Source: an uncultured Pelagibacteraceae bacterium
GTDB taxonomy: Bacteria; Pseudomonadota; Alphaproteobacteria; Pelagibacterales; Pelagibacteraceae
Direction of reading: 5' to 3'
Length of the DNA stretch: 63,091 nt
Assembly (NCBI GenBank): GCA_902618565.1
Contig: CACNAX010000005.1
Span: 1 to 63,091 of the forward strand
In this document: one piece after another, positions 8,586-16,118 of the stretch
How the letters are laid out: each line of letters opens with the position of its first letter
Numbering within the stretch: the stretch's first letter is position 1
Translations under genes and position numbers: made by a program
Notes under the pieces: generated by a model
Databases searched by the model: none
Told to the model about the DNA's origin: nothing
Seen by the model: the letters and a program-made list of their open reading frames with translations, nothing else

Positions 8586-8611
8586 TTTTAAAATAATCCA
8601 AAAAAAAAATT

Positions 8612-9478
8612 ATGAATTTTAAACACAAGTTTGTTTTTTTATTCCCAGGATTGTTTGTACTTATTGGAATTTTAATTTTTCCAATTATTTTTACTATTAG
8701 ATTAAGTCTTTCTGGATGGAATAGTTATACACCAGAAATGAACTTCATAGGCATTACGAATTACATAAGGTTATTTACTGATGACCCGAGGTTTTGGGAG
8801 TCTTTTTTTAGGCTAAGTTTTTTATCAGTAACTACAGTTATTCTTCAATATGTTATCGGATTTGCTTTAGCGATGATGGTTTGGAGAGAAATAAAATTTA
8901 AAAGATTTTTTAGAGTAATTTTTCTAGTACCAATGATGACAACTCCAGTAATAATGACAGTTATTTGGAGAACATTTTTTCATGAGTCACTAGGTCCTGT
9001 AAATGATTTGTTAGGTGGATTAGGAGTAAAACCTATTTTATGGTTGAGTGATCCAGTTATTGCAAAGTTTACTGTTATAATTGTTGAAGTTTGGCAATGG
9101 ACACCGTTTATGTTTTTACTATTACTAGCTGGACTTTTGTCACTTCCAAAAGAACCCTTTTTGGCAGCCGCTATAGATGGAGCAAGTCCATTTAGAAAAT
9201 TTGTTTATGTAACCTTTCCTTTGATGGCTCCAATATCAATTGGAGCAATAATAATAAGACTTATCGAGGCTTCAAAAATAATGGATACAGTATTTGTTTT
9301 GACCTCAGGAGGACCAGGTACTGCAACTGAGACCTCAAGTTTTTATATTTATATTAAAGGATTAAGAGAATTTCAGATGGGTTATGCAGCAACCTTATCT
9401 TTCACTTATCTTGTAATAATGATTATCAGTTTAACGATAATAGCTAAAGTTTTAACCAAATTAATGATCAAAGAATAA
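8612..9478 (+). CDS. ABC transporter permease 1 (MalF/UgpA family, GlpP-like)
   Basis: A 288-residue inner-membrane permease with six predicted hydrophobic helices, starting with an N-terminal segment FLFPGLFVLIGILIF. The cytoplasmic EAA loop that docks on the ATPase is seen as AAAIDGASPFRKFVYVTFPL near residue 190. It forms the translocation channel with the next gene product. Spacing to the second permease is 2 bases. The upstream hairpin probably sets its expression below that of the binding protein. Confidence 0.9.
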   Translation: MNFKHKFVFLFPGLFVLIGILIFPIIFTIRLSLSGWNSYTPEMNFIGITNYIRLFTDDPRFWESFFRLSFLSVTTVILQYVIGFALAMMVWREIKFKRFFRVIFLVPMMTTPVIMTVIWRTFFHESLGPVNDLLGGLGVKPILWLSDPVIAKFTVIIVEVWQWTPFMFLLLLAGLLSLPKEPFLAAAIDGASPFRKFVYVTFPLMAPISIGAIIIRLIEASKIMDTVFVLTSGGPGTATETSSFYIYIKGLREFQMGYAATLSFTYLVIMIISLTIIAKVLTKLMIKE

Positions 9479-9480
9479 CT

Positions 9481-10329
9481 ATGAGCAAACTTTACACTTT
9501 TCTTAAATATTTCTTTATTACATTTTGGACTGTATTTGTTGTTGCACCTTTTCTCTGGGCTGTATCAACATCTTTTAAAGACTTCCAATCTGTAAATAGT
9601 AAAGTAACTTATATACCTTGGTTAGATTTCGAACCAACACTGGAGGGTTGGAGAGTTTTAATTAAGTCTCCAGCTAAAGGTGGAGTAGATATTGTCGAGC
9701 CTTATTTTAACAGTATTTTTGTAACCTGTACTGCTAGTTTAATAAGTATTGTTCTTGGAACACTTGCTGCTTATGCACTATCAAGATTTACCTTTAAAGC
9801 CGGATTTGTTAGAAACAACGATATTACTTTTTTCTTCATTTCACAAAGAATCATGCCTCCAATTGTATTATCAATTCCTTTCTTTATTTTTCTAAGCACA
9901 ATAGGATTGCTTGATAGTTTATTAGGTCTAGTGGTCGTATATATCGTTTTATTAATGCCAATTGCTGTTTGGATTATGGTAGATTTTTTTAATAGAGTTC
10001 CAAAAGAATTAGATGAGACTGCATTAATTGATGGGTGTAATCCTTATCAAGCTTTCTATAAAGTTGTTTTACCAAATTCAATACCTGGATTAATTGTTGC
10101 GGGAATGTTTTGTATTATTTTTGGATGGATAGATTTCTTTTTTGCATTTATTTTGACATTTACTGAAGTACAATTGTTACCTGTAAAAGTTGTTGCACTT
10201 AATTCATCAATAACACCATGGTGGAGCCTTTCAGCATCAGCTTTAGTCTCAGTTGCACCATTAATAATCGTTGCATTTATAGTTGAGAGATATCTATCAA
10301 AAGGAAATTTATCAGGAGCATTAAAATAA
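9481..10329 (+). CDS. ABC transporter permease 2 (MalG/UgpE family, GlpQ-like)
   Basis: A 282-residue six-helix permease, the partner of the preceding one. The EAA docking loop is ETALIDGCNPYQAFYKVVLP near residue 180. The N-terminus (helix, then APFLWAVSTSFK) is typical of MalG-type permeases. Its stop codon shares one base with the start of the first ATPase gene (TAATG), so translation is coupled. Confidence 0.9.
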   Translation: MSKLYTFLKYFFITFWTVFVVAPFLWAVSTSFKDFQSVNSKVTYIPWLDFEPTLEGWRVLIKSPAKGGVDIVEPYFNSIFVTCTASLISIVLGTLAAYALSRFTFKAGFVRNNDITFFFISQRIMPPIVLSIPFFIFLSTIGLLDSLLGLVVVYIVLLMPIAVWIMVDFFNRVPKELDETALIDGCNPYQAFYKVVLPNSIPGLIVAGMFCIIFGWIDFFFAFILTFTEVQLLPVKVVALNSSITPWWSLSASALVSVAPLIIVAFIVERYLSKGNLSGALK

Positions 10330-11408
10330 TGAATTTAATTGGAGAGAAAATTTCTTATAAACCTGATGAGCAATTTCATTTAAACGATGTCTCGTTTAAT
10401 TTTAAAAAAGGCAATTTGTATACCATTTTAGGCAGAACTTTATCTGGCAAAACGACTCTTTTAAAAACAATTGCAGGATTATTAAATCCAGATCAAGGCT
10501 CAATTTCTTTTGAGGAAAAAGACTTTATTAAAATACCAGTTTGGGAAAGAAATGTTGCTATGGTCTATCAACAATTTATTAATTACCCTCATTTAAATGT
10601 CTATGAAAACATAACTTTTCCATTAGAACAAAGAAAATTAAGTCCAGAGCAAATAAAAAAAGATGTAGATGAAGCTCTAAAAACTGTTGGATTGGTTGGA
10701 TTTGAAAATAGAAAAATTCAGGAATTATCTGGCGGACAGCAACAAAGAGTTGCGCTTGCAAGATCACTTGCAAAAAAAGCAAAAATTTTGTTGCTAGATG
10801 AACCGTTAGTTAATTTAGATTATAAACTTAGAGAGCAGTTAAGAGAAGAATTTAAAAGAATTTTCTCAGAAGGACTGTCCCAAGATACAATTTTAATTTA
10901 TTCAACAACAGATCCCCAAGAAGTAATGGAACTAAATGGAGAAGTAATTGTTTTAGATGAAGGGAAGGTATTACAAAAAGGGCCTGCCAAAGAAATTTTT
11001 GAAAATCCATCTAATTTAAAAGTTGCAGAAATATCAAATGATCCACCAATGAATGTTCTGAAGGGTTCAAAAAATTCAAAAAATTTAAATTTTGAGAATA
11101 TTTCTTTAGAAATTCCAAATCATTTTAAGAATTTAGAAGATAGAGATTATAATTTTGGAATTAGAGCTTCAGAAATTAAACTTGATGAGAATGGTGAAGA
11201 ATTCGAAATAGAATTAGCAGAAATTAGTGGGTCAGAAACATTGCTCCACCTAAAAAGAGGAAACTCAAAAATAATTGCCTTAATCGAGGAAGTAATGAAT
11301 TTTAAAATTCATGAGAAAGTAAAAATAAATTTTAATGCAAATAAGTTTTATGCTTTTGGAGAAGATGAAAAATTAGTTTCATCGCCGTATGGAGGAACAA
11401 ATGGCTAA
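10329..11408 (+). CDS. ABC transporter ATPase 1 (GlpS-like), missing switch His
   Basis: A 359-residue ATPase of the MalK/UgpC type: nucleotide-binding domain to about residue 230, then a C-terminal regulatory TOBE-like domain. Walker A is GRTLSGKT (35-42), the Q-loop is near QQF, the signature LSGGQ is at 133-137 and intact, and Walker B ends LLLDE (158). The H-loop, normally THD, reads STTDP, with Thr194 at the switch-histidine position. I recall the same substitution in rhizobial GlpS. It pairs with the next, different ATPase, so the transporter would have one consensus and one degenerate ATP site. Confidence 0.9.
   Translation: MNLIGEKISYKPDEQFHLNDVSFNFKKGNLYTILGRTLSGKTTLLKTIAGLLNPDQGSISFEEKDFIKIPVWERNVAMVYQQFINYPHLNVYENITFPLEQRKLSPEQIKKDVDEALKTVGLVGFENRKIQELSGGQQQRVALARSLAKKAKILLLDEPLVNLDYKLREQLREEFKRIFSEGLSQDTILIYSTTDPQEVMELNGEVIVLDEGKVLQKGPAKEIFENPSNLKVAEISNDPPMNVLKGSKNSKNLNFENISLEIPNHFKNLEDRDYNFGIRASEIKLDENGEEFEIELAEISGSETLLHLKRGNSKIIALIEEVMNFKIHEKVKINFNANKFYAFGEDEKLVSSPYGGTNG
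11391..11396 (+). promoter_or_regulatory. Ribosome binding site deciding the ATPase 2 start
   Basis: GGAGGA lies 4 bases before the ATG at 11401. An earlier in-frame ATG at 11389 directly precedes this sequence and would put the site inside the coding region, so 11401 is preferred. The site is embedded in the last codons of ATPase 1. Confidence 0.75.
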
Positions 11409-12474
11409 AATTGATTTATCTAATATTTCTCATACTTATAATCCTCTAGATCCAAAACCAACATATGCCCTCAATCCGTTTTCAATGACTTGGGAAAATG
11501 GCAAGCGGTATGCAATTTTGGGACCTTCCGGGTGTGGAAAAACTACAATGTTAAACATTGTTTCTGGATTAGTGAGGCCATCAAAAGGTGAAATATTATT
11601 CGATGAAACACCTGTAACCGATTTAAAAACAGAAGATAGAAATATTGCACAGGTTTTCCAATTCCCAGTAATTTACAATACAATGACAGTTTACGACAAT
11701 TTAGCGTTCCCACTAAGATGTAGGGAATTTACAAAAGAAAAAATTGAAGAAAGAGTAAAAGCAGTTTCAGATACTTTAAATTTATCTTCATTTTTAAACT
11801 CACCAGCAAGAAAATTAACGGCTGATCAAAAACAACTTATCTCTTTAGGTAGAGGTTTAGTTCGAGAAGACGTTGCTGCTGTTTTAATGGACGAACCTCT
11901 TACAGTTATAGACCCAGATTTAAAATTTAGACTTCGAAGAAACTTAAAAGAAATCAATGAACAATATAAAACAACATTGGTTTATGTAACTCATGATCAA
12001 AACGAAGCTATGACTTTTGCCGAAAATATAATTGTTATGGATCAAGGTGAAATCGTGCAAGTTGGATTGCCAAAAGATTTATTTGAAAAACCTAAAACAA
12101 CTTTTGTAGGTTATTTTATTGGCTCTCCTGCGATGAATATTTTTCATTCAACTGTATCCTCTGATCATGAAGTAAAAATTAATGATACCACTATTAAGAC
12201 AAATTCAAATTTAGGAAATTTAAAAGATAAAAATGTTAAACTGGGAATTAGATCTGAGTTCATAGAATTGGCTGAAAAAGAAAAAAGTAATACAGTTAAA
12301 ATTAAACTCACAAGAGTTGAGGACTTTGGTAATTTTAAGCTCCTTACAGGAAAAATGGGTGATTTAGTGATTAAGTCAAAAGTAGAAAGAGAAAAACCCA
12401 TTCCAGACGGAGAATTAAATTTATATTTTCCACCAGAGAAATGTTGCGTTTATTCTGATGAAAAATTAGTTTAA
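11401..12474 (+). CDS. ABC transporter ATPase 2 (GlpT-like), degenerate signature
   Basis: A 357-residue MalK/UgpC-type ATPase. Walker A is GPSGCGKT (41-48), Walker B ends LMDE (165), and the H-loop YVTHDQ with His198 is intact. The ABC signature, normally LSGGQ, is LTADQ at 139-143 and so degenerate, followed by KQLISLGRGLVRED. I recall a very similar LTADAKQ sequence in GlpT of the rhizobial glycerol transporter. A C-terminal TOBE-like regulatory domain follows residue 240. It overlaps ATPase 1 by 8 bases. Its defect and that of ATPase 1 fall in the same composite ATP site (see findings). Confidence 0.9.
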   Translation: MAKIDLSNISHTYNPLDPKPTYALNPFSMTWENGKRYAILGPSGCGKTTMLNIVSGLVRPSKGEILFDETPVTDLKTEDRNIAQVFQFPVIYNTMTVYDNLAFPLRCREFTKEKIEERVKAVSDTLNLSSFLNSPARKLTADQKQLISLGRGLVREDVAAVLMDEPLTVIDPDLKFRLRRNLKEINEQYKTTLVYVTHDQNEAMTFAENIIVMDQGEIVQVGLPKDLFEKPKTTFVGYFIGSPAMNIFHSTVSSDHEVKINDTTIKTNSNLGNLKDKNVKLGIRSEFIELAEKEKSNTVKIKLTRVEDFGNFKLLTGKMGDLVIKSKVEREKPIPDGELNLYFPPEKCCVYSDEKLV

Positions 12475-12481
12475 GAGATAA

Positions 12482-13780
12482 ATGAAACTTCTAAATTTAT
12501 CAGCACAACAACTTTTAAAAAAACTTAAAAATAAACAATTAACTTCCGTTGAACTTTGTAAAGCATATATCAATCAAAAAAAAAAATATGATAAGAATAT
12601 TCAAGCTTGGGAATATTTTAATGAAAAAAAACTCCTAAGTGATGCAAAAAAATCTGATAATCAGAGAAAAAAATTAAAATCTTTAGGGGTTTTGCATGGT
12701 TTACCAGTAGCACTTAAAGATATTATCTCAACAACTGAAATGCCAACAAAATATGGTGCAAGAATAAAATTAAAAAAAAAGAATAATTCAGATGCTAAAA
12801 TTGTTGAGCTCTTAAAAAAGGCTGGAGCAATAATTATGGGTAAAACTGTAACTTGTGAATTAGCTTTCTTATCGCCGTCAAAAACCAAAAACCCACATGA
12901 TTATTCAAGAACACCAGGAGGTTCATCTAGTGGCTCTGCAGCTGTTATTGCATCTGATATGGCACCATTATCAATTGGAACTCAAACGGGTGGATCTGTA
13001 ATCAGGCCAGCCTCTTATTGTGGAGTTGTTGGTTTTAAACCTACCTATGGATTAATTTCTAGAAATGGTGTTTTGCAAACATCATATAATTTAGATCAAG
13101 TCGGAGTATTTGGAAAAACAATTAGTGATGTAGCACTATTATCGAAAGTTTTGTTTGCTAGAGACGATGCAGATGAAACAACAACAAATATTAATTTTCT
13201 TAATAATAAAATTAAAATAAAAAAATCAAAATTTGTTTTTTATAAAACCAAACGCTGGAGAAATGTTGACAGTATTTCAAAAAAATCATTTAACAAATTT
13301 ATTTTAAATAATAAAAAAATAGTAAAGGTTGAGACTGCTCCTAAATATTTTGAAGATATGATTGATTGTCATACAATTATATATGAGACAGAGATGGCTC
13401 AAAATTTCCATCATTATTACAAAACTTCAAAAGGAAAACTTTCTATAGAAATTAAGAGAGCAATTATTAACGGACTAAAACATTCGGCAAAAGATTATGC
13501 TTTAGCTTTAGATGCAATGAGAACATACTCAAAAAACTTAGATAGTATATTTGAAAGGTTTGGTGCAATTATAACGCCAAGTAGTTGTGGAATTGCTGAC
13601 AAAGGATTTAAGACAACTGGGAGTCCAGAATTTAATAAGATTTGGTCTCTTGCACATGTGCCCTGCATTTCACTGCCAATTTTAAAAGGCGAAAAAAATT
13701 TGCCTTTAGGAGTTCAAATTATAGGCAAACAATTTGAAGATCTAAGCATGTTAAACCATGCCAAAATATTCAATAATTAA
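12482..13780 (+). CDS. Amidase (amidase signature family)
   Basis: A 432-residue Ser-cisSer-Lys amidase related to GatA, AtzF and fatty-acid/allophanate amidases. The triad is visible: Lys in PVALKDII near residue 80, the cis-Ser in PGGSSSGS near 145, and the nucleophile Ser in GTQTGGSVIRPA near 170. A GFKPTYG block follows. It hydrolyses an amide to acid plus ammonia. It lies 7 bases after the second ATPase gene and closes this block, ending just before a terminator hairpin. It could process an imported amide, or release nitrogen. It is not the tRNA amidotransferase in an operon sense, since no gatB or gatC is near. Substrate unknown. Confidence 0.85.
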   Translation: MKLLNLSAQQLLKKLKNKQLTSVELCKAYINQKKKYDKNIQAWEYFNEKKLLSDAKKSDNQRKKLKSLGVLHGLPVALKDIISTTEMPTKYGARIKLKKKNNSDAKIVELLKKAGAIIMGKTVTCELAFLSPSKTKNPHDYSRTPGGSSSGSAAVIASDMAPLSIGTQTGGSVIRPASYCGVVGFKPTYGLISRNGVLQTSYNLDQVGVFGKTISDVALLSKVLFARDDADETTTNINFLNNKIKIKKSKFVFYKTKRWRNVDSISKKSFNKFILNNKKIVKVETAPKYFEDMIDCHTIIYETEMAQNFHHYYKTSKGKLSIEIKRAIINGLKHSAKDYALALDAMRTYSKNLDSIFERFGAIITPSSCGIADKGFKTTGSPEFNKIWSLAHVPCISLPILKGEKNLPLGVQIIGKQFEDLSMLNHAKIFNN

Positions 13781-13797
13781 AGATAATTCATAAAAAT

Positions 13798-13816
13798 TTA
13801 CAATCATAGATTGTAA
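13798..13816. promoter_or_regulatory. Palindrome TTACAATC-N3-GATTGTAA, operator-like
   Basis: A perfect 8-bp inverted repeat with a 3-base spacer lies between the amidase stop and the TRAP binding-protein gene. Its size and shape fit a dimeric repressor site (GntR/LysR-like dimension), though it could also be part of the terminator region. No regulator gene is near. Confidence 0.45.
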
Positions 13817-13818
13817 TT

Positions 13819-13841
13819 AAGTGAAAAATCCTCACTTTTTT
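13819..13841 (+). terminator. Rho-independent terminator after the amidase gene
   Basis: AAGTGA pairs with TCACTT across a 7-base loop and the stem runs into a T tract (six T). It would end the transcript of the hydroxyacid/ABC/amidase block. The stem is short (6 bp), so moderately confident. Confidence 0.6.
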
Positions 13842-13862
13842 AAAATGACTCTAAGAAACATA

Positions 13863-13892
13863 TATGCTTTAAATGCATAAGTTAATTAACTT
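13863..13892. promoter_or_regulatory. Two adjoining dyads in the dctP leader
   Basis: TATGC-N7-GCATA (13863-13879) directly abuts a perfect 14-bp palindrome AAGTTAATTAACTT (13879-13892), which ends two bases before the Shine-Dalgarno sequence. They lie where a promoter/operator or a 5' untranslated structure for the TRAP operon would be. A+T-rich palindromes can occur by chance here. Confidence 0.4.
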
Positions 13893-13893
13893 A

Positions 13894-13901
13894 AAGAGGA
13901 G
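13894..13901 (+). promoter_or_regulatory. Strong ribosome binding site for the TRAP binding protein
   Basis: AAGAGGAG lies 5 bases before the ATG at 13907, one of the best matches to the anti-Shine-Dalgarno sequence in the window. It fits high expression of the periplasmic receptor. Confidence 0.7.
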
Positions 13902-13906
13902 AAATA

Positions 13907-15037
13907 ATGATTAAAGAAAAAAAACTATTGAAGGGTAAAACTCCTTCAAGACGTAAATTCTTTAAGGCTGCTGCTGCGACTGGTGTTGCTGCTGTAGCTG
14001 CATCATCTTTAGCTGCTCCAGCCGTTGCCAAAGAAAGAATTGAAGCTTCTATGGTAGCTACATGGGGAAGAGATTTCCCAGGTTTAGGAACTGGTGCGCA
14101 AAGATTTGCTCAAAGAATTACAGACATGAGTGATGGAAGAATTCAAGTCACTTACTATGCAGCAAACGAGAGGGTTAAAGCGTTTGACTCATTTGATGAA
14201 GTTGCTTCAGGTAACTCGCAAATGTATCACGCTGCTGACTACTACTGGGTTAAAAAAGATCCAGCTTGGGGTTACTTTACAGCTGTACCTTTCGGTTTCA
14301 CTTACACTGAAATGAACGCATGGATTAGGTTTGCTGGTGGTCAACAATTATGGGATGAACTATCAGACAAATTCGGTCTAAAAAACTTTATGTGTGGAAG
14401 CACAGGAGTTCAAATGGGTGGATGGTTTAACAAGAAAATTAGAAGCCCTAATGACTTCAAAGGTCTTAAAATGCGTATGCCTGGATTAGGTGGACAAGTT
14501 ATCGGTAAACTTGGAGGATCTCCAGTTTCACTTCCTGGTGGACAAATTTACGAAAACCTTGTTTCTGGTGCAATTGATGCAACAGAGTGGGTAGGTCCAT
14601 GGAATGATGAAGCTATGAAATTCCAAGAAGCTGCTAAATACTACTACTATCCTGGAATGCACGAGCCAGGATCTATGTTAGCATGTGGTACTAACAAATC
14701 TTGGTTTACAAGCTTATCAAAATCAGATCAGCTATTAATTGAAGCTGCAGCTGCGATGGAAAATGACGTTATGATGTCAGAGTACAACGCTAAAAATGGT
14801 GCTGCGCTTGCAAGATTAATAAACGATCATGGTGTTAAACTAGAGAAGTTTAGCGACAAAGTTTATGATGGTTTTGCTAAAGCTGCTAATGAAGTATTTG
14901 AGGAAACAAGAGCAAGCAGTGGTCTCGCTGAGAGAATCCACTCTAGTTTCTTACAGGCTAGAAAAGACATTGGTTCTTGGACCAACTTGTCTGACTCACC
15001 TTACATTTCTCAAAGAAACAGAGCATTAGGAATGTAA
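13907..15037 (+). CDS. TRAP transporter substrate-binding protein (DctP family, 2-oxoacid/lactate-like)
   Basis: A 376-residue periplasmic receptor. The N-terminus carries a twin-arginine signal, SRRKFFK followed by an Ala-rich hydrophobic stretch and cleavage near AAPAVA-KE (residue 42), so it is exported folded. The conserved Arg of TRAP receptors that binds the substrate carboxylate is in LKMRMPG. The stretch IDATEWVGPWNDE...YYYYPG-HEPG resembles what I recall from TakP (2-oxoacids) and the Thermus calcium-lactate receptor, pointing to a 2-oxo or 2-hydroxy monocarboxylate. This fits the hydroxyacid dehydrogenases upstream. A strong terminator-like hairpin separates it from the permease genes. 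Confidence 0.9.
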   Translation: MIKEKKLLKGKTPSRRKFFKAAAATGVAAVAASSLAAPAVAKERIEASMVATWGRDFPGLGTGAQRFAQRITDMSDGRIQVTYYAANERVKAFDSFDEVASGNSQMYHAADYYWVKKDPAWGYFTAVPFGFTYTEMNAWIRFAGGQQLWDELSDKFGLKNFMCGSTGVQMGGWFNKKIRSPNDFKGLKMRMPGLGGQVIGKLGGSPVSLPGGQIYENLVSGAIDATEWVGPWNDEAMKFQEAAKYYYYPGMHEPGSMLACGTNKSWFTSLSKSDQLLIEAAAAMENDVMMSEYNAKNGAALARLINDHGVKLEKFSDKVYDGFAKAANEVFEETRASSGLAERIHSSFLQARKDIGSWTNLSDSPYISQRNRALGM

Positions 15038-15040
15038 TCT

Positions 15041-15054
15041 AACTAAATTTAGTT
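15041..15054. repeat. Palindrome AACTAAATTTAGTT after dctP
   Basis: A perfect 14-bp palindrome between the dctP stop codon and the terminator hairpin. It could extend the 3' structure or be a chance A+T-rich palindrome. Confidence 0.35.
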
Positions 15055-15057
15055 ATT

Positions 15058-15087
15058 AAAGGGCCCTTAATTGGGCCCTTTTTTTTT
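15058..15087 (+). terminator. Strong intrinsic terminator/attenuator between dctP and the TRAP permease genes
   Basis: AAAGGGCCC pairs with GGGCCCTTT (9 bp, loop TTAATT) and is followed by an uninterrupted run of nine T (15079-15087). It is the best terminator in the window and sits between the receptor and membrane genes of one transporter, so it probably sets a high receptor to permease ratio by partial read-through, unless the permease genes have their own promoter in the 38 bases that follow. Confidence 0.92.
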
Positions 15088-15125
15088 AAACAAAATCGAG
15101 TATTACTTAGGTATTTTAAAATACT

Positions 15126-16115
15126 ATGGTGACAAAAAATTCAAATCTTTCTCTATATCTTAGAATAATCAGTTATTCAGTTTTAGCTTTTACTTTGGCA
15201 TTTCTTATAAATAATGTTTTAACAGTTTGGAGTGATTGGCCAGGAATAAAAAAAATTTTTTCACATCATGAGATGTTTGGATATAAGAAAAAAGCTCTAG
15301 AGGGATCTGATTTAAATTATGGTTATATGCAAATTGGATTGTATTTGATTTGTATTGCTGCAGTCGTTTTTTATGTTTTTAAAACATATAGCCAAACTTT
15401 GGAGCAAGATTCAAAAATTTTATCAAGATTTTCAGCATATCTTGTTAGATCATCATTTTGGGCAGTATTTTTAGTTGGCGTAGCTGACTTTGTTATATCT
15501 TTTATGGTTGTTGAAAGATTATGGGAAGCAATCTTCAGTCCTGAAGTAAAAGCATTGATGGTTAAAGCCCCTGTCAGAATTACTTATATTCACTTTCCAA
15601 TAATATTAATTTCTTTCGTGATTGGATATTTTACGAAATCAGTTGGCTTCATTTGGCTAGCAGTATTGGTTGTAGTAAGTGAATTCGTAATCGTATTATC
15701 AAGATTTATATTTTCATACGAACAAGCATTTCAAGGGGATCTAGTTAGATTTTGGTATGCTGCACTTTACTTATTTGCTAGTGCATACGCCTTAATTCAT
15801 GAAGGGCACGTAAGAGTTGACGTACTCTACTCTTCTTTTAGTGAAAAAAAGAAGGCATGGACAAATATGGTTGGATCGGCAGTTCTAGGAGTACCACTTA
15901 CATTAATAGTTATATTTTTAGGTCTTAACGGAAAAGCCAGCATAATAAATGGCCCTGTTGTAGCTTTTGAAGTTACGCAACAAGGATCTAATGGTCTTTA
16001 TCTTTTATATTTGATGGCTGTTTATCTAGCTGTTTTTGCTGTTACGATGTTAATTCAATTTACTAGTTATTTTATGGAAAGTAGTCACAAAATTTTAAAA
16101 GGTGTCAAAAATTAA
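15126..16115 (+). CDS. TRAP transporter small permease (DctQ), long form
   Basis: A 329-residue integral membrane protein, longer than the usual 160-220 residues of DctQ. The C-terminal half holds the DctQ domain: RFWYAALYLFASAYALIHEG followed by HVRVDVLY, matching the conserved HVRVD block. The N-terminal half adds about three more hydrophobic helices. It forms the membrane complex with the large permease, 3 bases downstream. Such extended DctQ proteins are usual in the TakP-like branch of TRAP systems, supporting the receptor assignment. Confidence 0.85.
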   Translation: MVTKNSNLSLYLRIISYSVLAFTLAFLINNVLTVWSDWPGIKKIFSHHEMFGYKKKALEGSDLNYGYMQIGLYLICIAAVVFYVFKTYSQTLEQDSKILSRFSAYLVRSSFWAVFLVGVADFVISFMVVERLWEAIFSPEVKALMVKAPVRITYIHFPIILISFVIGYFTKSVGFIWLAVLVVVSEFVIVLSRFIFSYEQAFQGDLVRFWYAALYLFASAYALIHEGHVRVDVLYSSFSEKKKAWTNMVGSAVLGVPLTLIVIFLGLNGKASIINGPVVAFEVTQQGSNGLYLLYLMAVYLAVFAVTMLIQFTSYFMESSHKILKGVKN

Positions 16116-16118
16116 ATT

